Shown here: positions 58,801 through 64,000 of the stretch, in pieces
Numbering within the stretch: the first letter of the stretch is position 1
Layout: each line of letters begins with the position of its first letter
Source of the DNA: Orobanche coerulescens
Taxonomy: Eukaryota; Streptophyta; Magnoliopsida; Lamiales; Orobanchaceae
Length of the DNA: 64,000 bases
Assembly (NCBI GenBank): GCA_033398695.1
Contig: CM065801.1
Span: forward strand, 4,402,001-4,466,000
Direction: 5' to 3'
Position numbers and translations under genes: made by a program
Notes under the pieces: model-generated
Told to the model about the DNA's origin: nothing
The model's database searches: none
The model's input: only the letters and a program-made list of their open reading frames with translations

Positions 58801-59404
58801 GAAATTGGTTCAAGAATGATTGAATTAACCTGAAATTGAGCTTAGATTGCGGGAACTATTTGAAAGGCACAAAATTACCTCGACTAAAGTTAAATTTATA
58901 TACTCTTGGGGGACCGGATTGCAAAGAACTTAATTTATCAATCGAGTTCTCCATCCCAGATGGGCCAAAGAAGAGGGTAGTGATATGGACAGTTAAAGGT
59001 TCAGAAAAATATATGTATGCTACACATCTTTTCCTAAATCTCTATCCAGTCCACTCTCCCTGCATATATTATTGCAAAAGAAGAGGAAAAAAAAATACCA
59101 AGAATTATATATACCAAGAATTACTCAACCAAGAATGAAGAGGAAAAAAAAATACTTTTTATTGGAAAAAATAAAGGAGTTATTTTTTAATTCTTGGCCC
59201 GAAACATGGATTAATAAACAAAATAAATAGTTGGCCAACGTAAATTACGTAATGGTAAAGCTTAGCCTCCAAAATTACTTACAAAATTCATAAACAGAAT
59301 TAAACCATCAAGCAATTTCTATCCCAGCATAACTTTGTCGAGAAAAATTTACGTTTCAGCCAAAATAGGGAGACTTCCACAATATTCAAAAGCTCCCTTT
59401 ATAT
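55864..59404. other. Long AT-rich intergenic region
   Basis: The first ~250 bases should contain the promoter of the minus-strand gene ending at 55863. 56240-56400 is a GC-richer patch without recognised content. 58836-59138 has a 100-codon frame (MSLDCGNYLKGTKLPRLK...) resembling nothing I know. The rest is AT-rich with no supported gene or RNA. Confidence 0.5.
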
Positions 59405-59962
59405 TAAAATTTAAATTTGAAAGATAAGGTTTTAAGAGAGTATTACTCATGGTATCTACTGCTTGAGGCTGTGTAACAAACTCACATACCTAGCTTTATG
59501 TCCATTAATTGTTCGGTCATAACGATATGTCTGTAATGTCAAATCAGTAACTGAAGAAAAATGCAAAATATTTTATTAATGTTGTTATTTTAACTGGAAT
59601 GAAATGAATTTAACTTCACAATGCAAAAAGTTCTTGCTTGCGAGAGTTGAACTCCTCTTCTCAGAGGCGAGAGTTGAACTCCTCTTCTCAGAGGCGAGAG
59701 TTGAACTCCTCTTCTCAGAGGCGAGAGTTTTGCATTATGAAGTTAAATTCTTTTCATTTCAGTTAAAATAACAATATTTTTACACTAATAAGATATTCTA
59801 CATCTTTTTTCGATTACTGATTGGCATTACAAACATATCATTATGACCGAACAACTAATGGGCATAAAGCTAGGTAATTCACGATGTTACACAGTGCTCG
59901 AGGAGTATTTGGTACCACGGGTAACACTCTCTTAAAACCTTACCTTTCAAATTTTAATTTCT
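59405..59962. repeat. Long foldback (inverted repeat) with three 27-bp units in the loop
   Basis: Arms of about 220 bp (59405-59625 and 59735-59962) are reverse complements with scattered differences. For example GAAAGATAAGGTTTTAAGAG pairs with CTCTTAAAACCTTACCTTTC, and TTGTTCGGTCATAACGATAT with ATATCATTATGACCGAACAA. The loop holds three tandem copies starting GCGAGAGTTGAACTCCTC (59640-59730). Probably a foldback transposon; a transcript would form a long hairpin. Confidence 0.82.
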
Positions 59963-60090
59963 GCTAGTCAAATACATTCTGGCAAAAATGCCTACATATT
60001 ACTAATAATCACCTCATACTTTTATATAATCACGAAATCTTACTTCTTTTCGCCCGGCAAACAAAAGGAAAAAAAAATTGAAAGCTCACT

Positions 60091-62942
60091 TTAAACACGA
60101 CGTAAATGCTGGCGAAGCAAAGCCGTGTAATCACCAAACTGAAGGTCCGTCGGAGGATAGAGATCAAAAACGTATGAAATAGGTTTTGATTCCGACATCG
60201 ATTTTTTAGTAGTCACCTCATCATACAGCTCCCCAAAGCTCGACTCATCAAACAGGATCGATTCTTTAAGGAAGAAAAAGCTATCCCTGGCCAATTTTTC
60301 CACCTGATTACAACATTGGAAACAATAAGGAAAACTATGCTCCTGCGGCGAAAAAAAATAATCTGTATGTCAACTATATTAAACAATAAAGACGATCGAA
60401 AACCCAATTGATTTGATGATGTAAAAACACCATTGGCTAAAACCTAATTGGTTCTTACTTGACACTATGTTTTGGTTTACAGATAAGGATAATAACAAAA
60501 GCTATTACTGAAGTGTGATATATAAATTTTAACCCCCCCCCCCCCCCCAAAGTACTACCAACACTCTTTAGAGGTTTGCACATTCTTAAAATAGAAACAA
60601 AAATCAAAGGGGTACTTATAATTTCGAAAGATTGTTGGGTTATTCTGGATTTATATCATTTTTGTAAGGGTTAATTAGATAAACTAAAACTGGCAAAGAA
60701 AAACTCAAAAGTATGATTTTTGCATTAAATTTAAAGAGTAAAATGTAATGCTTTTATGAATGAAAGTCGTAAGGGAAGTTTTGAAATATTCTCATCTTTT
60801 GGTTTATGAAGGGCGAAATCAAGTATGGAATCGAACCTCAAGCTTTTTTTTTTTTTGGTAATTCTAAAGAAATCCTTTTTTTTTCGCAAATACTCAACAT
60901 CAGCGGTTGTTTGTTTTTGTAATTACAACTTTTTTTATAATCAACACTTCAGTAAATAGTGTTATTCAAGGGATGCTCTAATTCCAAAATAGAAAAGGTG
61001 CACTACGTTAAAGATGTGTTCATCTCAAAAAAAAGACCAGAACTCGTGTTTTTTTAGCCAAGTTAATTCCGTTTACCTGTAATCTTGAAAATCGGATATT
61101 GTTCATAGTTAGGATCACTTGCACATCATGTAGGGCGTCTGCCAGTATCCGGATAGCAAGATAATCGAAAAAAGCTTGCACCCGACTCCTCAGTAGTCCT
61201 TCTCCATCATCATCATTAAACCTGGGAAACCATAATACACATCTGATGTCATTCCACGGGACCCCATTATCCCCATCCCTGGACATGATTGTTTCAAACG
61301 GGTGGCTAAGTCCCCACAGAACGCTTATGCCTATAAGTGAAGGATCAAGAGGGAAGGCGTTTGTTTGAGAAGTGGTGGAAATTATAGAGGAAGGGTTATA
61401 TTGACGGACTAGATGCAAAGAAAAATGGAGGTCAATGTCATCCAGTAATAGCACGCATCCATCTGAAGGGTCGGGAAAGAATTGCAGAAGAGATTCCGCA
61501 TCAGTGTATCCGCCTTCTGGGGAACACAAACTTGAATCACTATTTGATGGAGCCAATGAATCAGAATCGTGTGAAAAGAAACATGAATCTCCATTTCGGC
61601 ATCCCTGCAAAATACATCCCAGATAAATTAAATTTTACCCAGGGGTATGGATCAACAGTTATAAAAGCTACTTATGAGGTTAACAAAATCTCCATTGCTA
61701 CTTTGTTTAAAAACTAATGTGTTAGAAGCAACCCTCCCCCTTGAGGTGCGGTTTGTAAAAGAGAAACACATATCAAGGAGGTACTTATAATTTTGAAGAA
61801 ATAGCCGACTTTCTGGTAACTAGGCTGACCTGGGATGGTTTTTGTAATTAACCCTAAATCAATTCTGGAGAAATCTGCGGAGGTGAAGAGCAAATATTTT
61901 GCACAATTATGACTCCATAAAAAATACAATGACACTGCCATGATCAATGCAAATATGACAATATTTACATATCTTACATAGTATATATGTATATGAGGTA
62001 TCACTATATCAATATTCATAACTCCACCCAGTTGCTGCTGCTAAGATGCAGTAACTCCAAGGAACTGCACATTGGATATACAAATTTACTGAAGAACGTG
62101 ACAGATAAGAGGAACGTAATGGAAATCAAACTCCATCATGTTTCCTTATTGCTAGGATAAGAAAATCTCGGAATGTAATGGCCGCATATAAGCATTGTGA
62201 AAAAAAAAATATATTACATTCATAAAGTAATAATGTCCTCATGATTACTTTAGTGGTTTCGATTTTGAAAAATAACTGGGTTTTCTTGGTTTTTATTAGA
62301 CTAAATCACAAAGGTAGTTTTTTGTAATTACCCCTAAATAGAACAGTAGAGGCTTCCAATTTAGAGAAATGCTAAAAAGGTAAAAATGATACCTGCAAAG
62401 AGAAAAAGAATTTGCAAACGGGTTTTTTTGCCTGGAGTGAATGAGAAAACGGGCATTGACTACCCCTGTTGCACAAACCACTCACAAAATATCTACACAG
62501 TGCTGCACGCCCCCAAGCCTGATGTCCATTATCATAAGTGGATGTATTCTGTTCTTTTGATACATCTCCAGTAAGCTGGATTCTCATCTATCATCACATT
62601 GAAAGTTGAAACAAAGGCATCAATTTAGTGTCAAAAGAAACTAATATCCGGAAAACCAAAGTGGGGGTAGTACCTCTTTGACTATAGATGCAAACTTTGT
62701 CGAAATCTCATCTTTCTGAAAATTGCAGGGGCCAACGAAGGGTAGGGCAACACATTCCCTAGATTCATCATCATCCTCAACACCTTCATCCTCCAAAGCT
62801 AAAGCATCATCTACATGACCCAGCATGCATTGAAGATGACATATGTGATGAAATTCGTATGGTTCGTAATGACTTGGTGCCCCATTGGATATAACCAAAC
62901 ACTTTGGTCGAAAGCGATGCAGAGTATCTAATATATCATCAT
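60091..62942 (-). CDS. C-terminal part of a DExH-box RNA helicase with CCCH fingers (DExH8/C3H31-like)
   Basis: Four coding exons in transcription order: 62674-62942, 62393-62587, 61077-61604, 60091-60303; all junctions keep frame, about 401 residues. Exon 1 here has DILDTLHRFRPKCLVISNGA and an acidic EDEGVEDDDES. The next carries CCCH finger 1, CRYFVSGLCNRGSQCPFSH (C-X7-C-X5-C-X3-H). Finger 2, CKFFFSLQGCRNGDSCFFSH (C-X8-C-X5-C-X3-H), is split by the intron after LQ. Then follow SDGCVLLLDDIDLHFSLHL, ISVLWGLSHPFETIMS, FDYLAIRILADALHDVQVIL and the C-terminus LARDSFFFLKESILFDESSF. This tail is characteristic of the plant CCCH-helicase family. The helicase core would lie beyond 64000, so that part is inferred from family knowledge. 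Likely an RNA-binding, RNA-unwinding protein. Confidence 0.82.
60533..60548. repeat. Poly-C run in the helicase gene intron
   Basis: Sixteen consecutive C residues within the intron 60304-61076. The remainder of this intron is AT-rich and unremarkable. Confidence 0.9.
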
Positions 62943-63085
62943 CTGCAAAAAAATGTGGTCATGATAAAAGGATACAAAACTCATACATTTAGGCTCCATT
63001 TGGATCGAGGGACTTGAAATCCAACCATTTACATTTCTTATGTTGGGTGTAAAATGTGAATTAGTGAAGATTTCAGATCCATTAC

Positions 63086-63147
63086 AATCATCATCATCAT
63101 CATCATCATCACCACCATCACCACCACCACCACCATCATCATCATCA
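63086..63147. repeat. (ATC)n/(ACC)n trinucleotide repeat
   Basis: Alternating TCA and CCA trinucleotides, in what should be an intron upstream of the exon at 62674-62942. Confidence 0.9.
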
Positions 63148-63249
63148 ACTACACCTTAATCCAACTTGCATGAAGATTATACAAACTTCGGGAAAAAAAT
63201 CGAAATTGTTATTCATAAATAAGGGAAATAAATAAGATCCGTAAACTTC

Positions 63250-63545
63250 AGTGAACATTTTGTCTGTGTTGTGTGTATTTTGTGCATGAAATGTGTATAT
63301 TGTGTGTTCTGTGTGTGGAACGTGTGCTTGTGTGCCTCAAGTGTGATGCGCGTGTTTGTGCATTGTGTAGTGTTTTTGTTCGTGTGTGTGAAATGTGTTT
63401 TCATGTGTGGGTGAAATGTGTTTTCATGTGTGGGTGAAATGTGAGGGAGGGGTGAGGGCAAGGGAGGGATGGGGGGAGGGGGAGGTAAGGGTGGAGGGCA
63501 GAGAGGGAGAGAGTCAGGGAGCGAGGGAGGGAGAGGAAAAGGGGG
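63250..63545. repeat. GT-rich then purine-rich strand-asymmetric tract
   Basis: 63250-63430 is rich in TGTGTG and includes a 24-bp direct repeat starting TTTTCATGTGTGGGTGAAAT. 63430-63545 is nearly all A and G with G runs. Open frames here are low-complexity artefacts. Confidence 0.75.
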
Positions 63546-63854
63546 GCAGTCACTGTGTAATTGTAAATACATATATCTGAAGCAGAAGGATGGATTTTTT
63601 TCAGATGACCAGATTTTATGAAGGATTTCAACCCACCAAAAATTGGAATAAAAATGAGGAATTTGAAATCCATTGATTTTAGTTTTTTAGAAACATGTTA
63701 GAGAGTCATGTTCCATGATGTGCGTGTAATGTGACATGACTATAGCAATTATCTCGACTCATCACCATTTCATGATATTTTCCATGTAACTGGAAAAGCC
63801 TATGATTTTGACGGTTTTGGAATTTCATCGCATTTCTCCTTCATATGAAGGTTG

Positions 63855-64000
63855 CGACAGGAAGGGCGTCCGGCGTAAAACTTTGCCAGTTTGTCTTTTG
63901 CGTGAATTGTAGTGTTAACTAATTTTCGACAATTACTTGGCACCATAATTTTCATGCCACCGACCCCAACATAGTTGGGATTAAGGTGCAGTTGATGATG
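63855..64000 (+). mobile_element. Possible 3' end of a non-LTR retrotransposon (SINE/RTE-like)
   Basis: GGAAGGGCGTCCGGCGTAAAA, then ACCGACCCCAACATAGTTGG and GATTAAGG, followed by GATGATG at the window end. This resembles the conserved tail of plant SINE or RTE elements, which end in a short stem and simple repeat. Cut by the window edge. Confidence 0.35.

Noticed and set aside
63213..63673. Pro/Thr/His-rich frames near the right end
   Set aside because: They are translations of the TG-rich and purine-rich tracts; no splice signals or homology.

Overview
This is nuclear DNA of a flowering plant, most likely a eudicot. The genes have small exons with GT-AG introns, the intergenic DNA is AT-rich, and there are Stowaway-like and hAT-like elements and chromodomain Ty3/gypsy retrotransposons of Tekay/Del type. 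I cannot place it to genus.

Left part (1-42741). This is almost entirely nested LTR retrotransposons, resolved here by LTR ends, primer-binding sites, polypurine tracts and 5-bp target duplications. Element A (1-6679, minus, cut by the window start) has 2.9-kb LTRs and only gag inside; it sits in an older LTR fragment H. Element F (7337-42741, minus, TSD CCTCG) entered a CT-rich stretch. Into one F LTR went element B (8154-34470, plus, TSD CAACA), which has gag, protease, reverse transcriptase, RNase H, integrase and chromodomain. Into B's reverse transcriptase went element C (12366-29666, minus, TSD GCTAG). Into C's LTR went element D (20398-28896, minus, TSD TTACC), a Tat-like element without pol that carries a spliced gene on the opposite strand with its own TATA box. 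A 2.9-kb solo LTR, G (37877-40805, TSD CTATA), lies in F's other LTR.

The most unusual signal is that every LTR family here carries a cluster of short GC-rich palindromes directly upstream of its TATA-like box. The palindrome differs from family to family (TTACGGCCGTAA, TTAGCGTACGCTAA, GTGCCGCGGCAC, TTACGTACGTAA, GGCGATCGCC, and a CGGCCGTG type), while its placement is the same.

Right part (42742-64000). This is gene-bearing DNA with four host genes. A Peter Pan/SSF1 ribosome-biogenesis gene (PPAN, plus, seven exons) has telo-box and site II promoter motifs. A mitochondrial LYR-motif assembly factor (LYRM7/MZM1-like, minus, two exons) converges on it. A plant protein of unknown function (minus, two exons, 255 residues) has a 2.6-kb intron holding three MITEs. 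The last four coding exons of a DExH-box helicase with two CCCH fingers (DExH8/C3H31-like, minus) run off the right side. Between them are MITEs, a long foldback hairpin, microsatellites and unassigned AT-rich DNA. These genes have separate housekeeping roles and show no sign of working as a unit.

Caution: paired LTR copies differ mostly by one- or two-base losses at CTG/CAG sites. Some frameshifts in the transposon ORFs may therefore be sequence errors rather than real decay.
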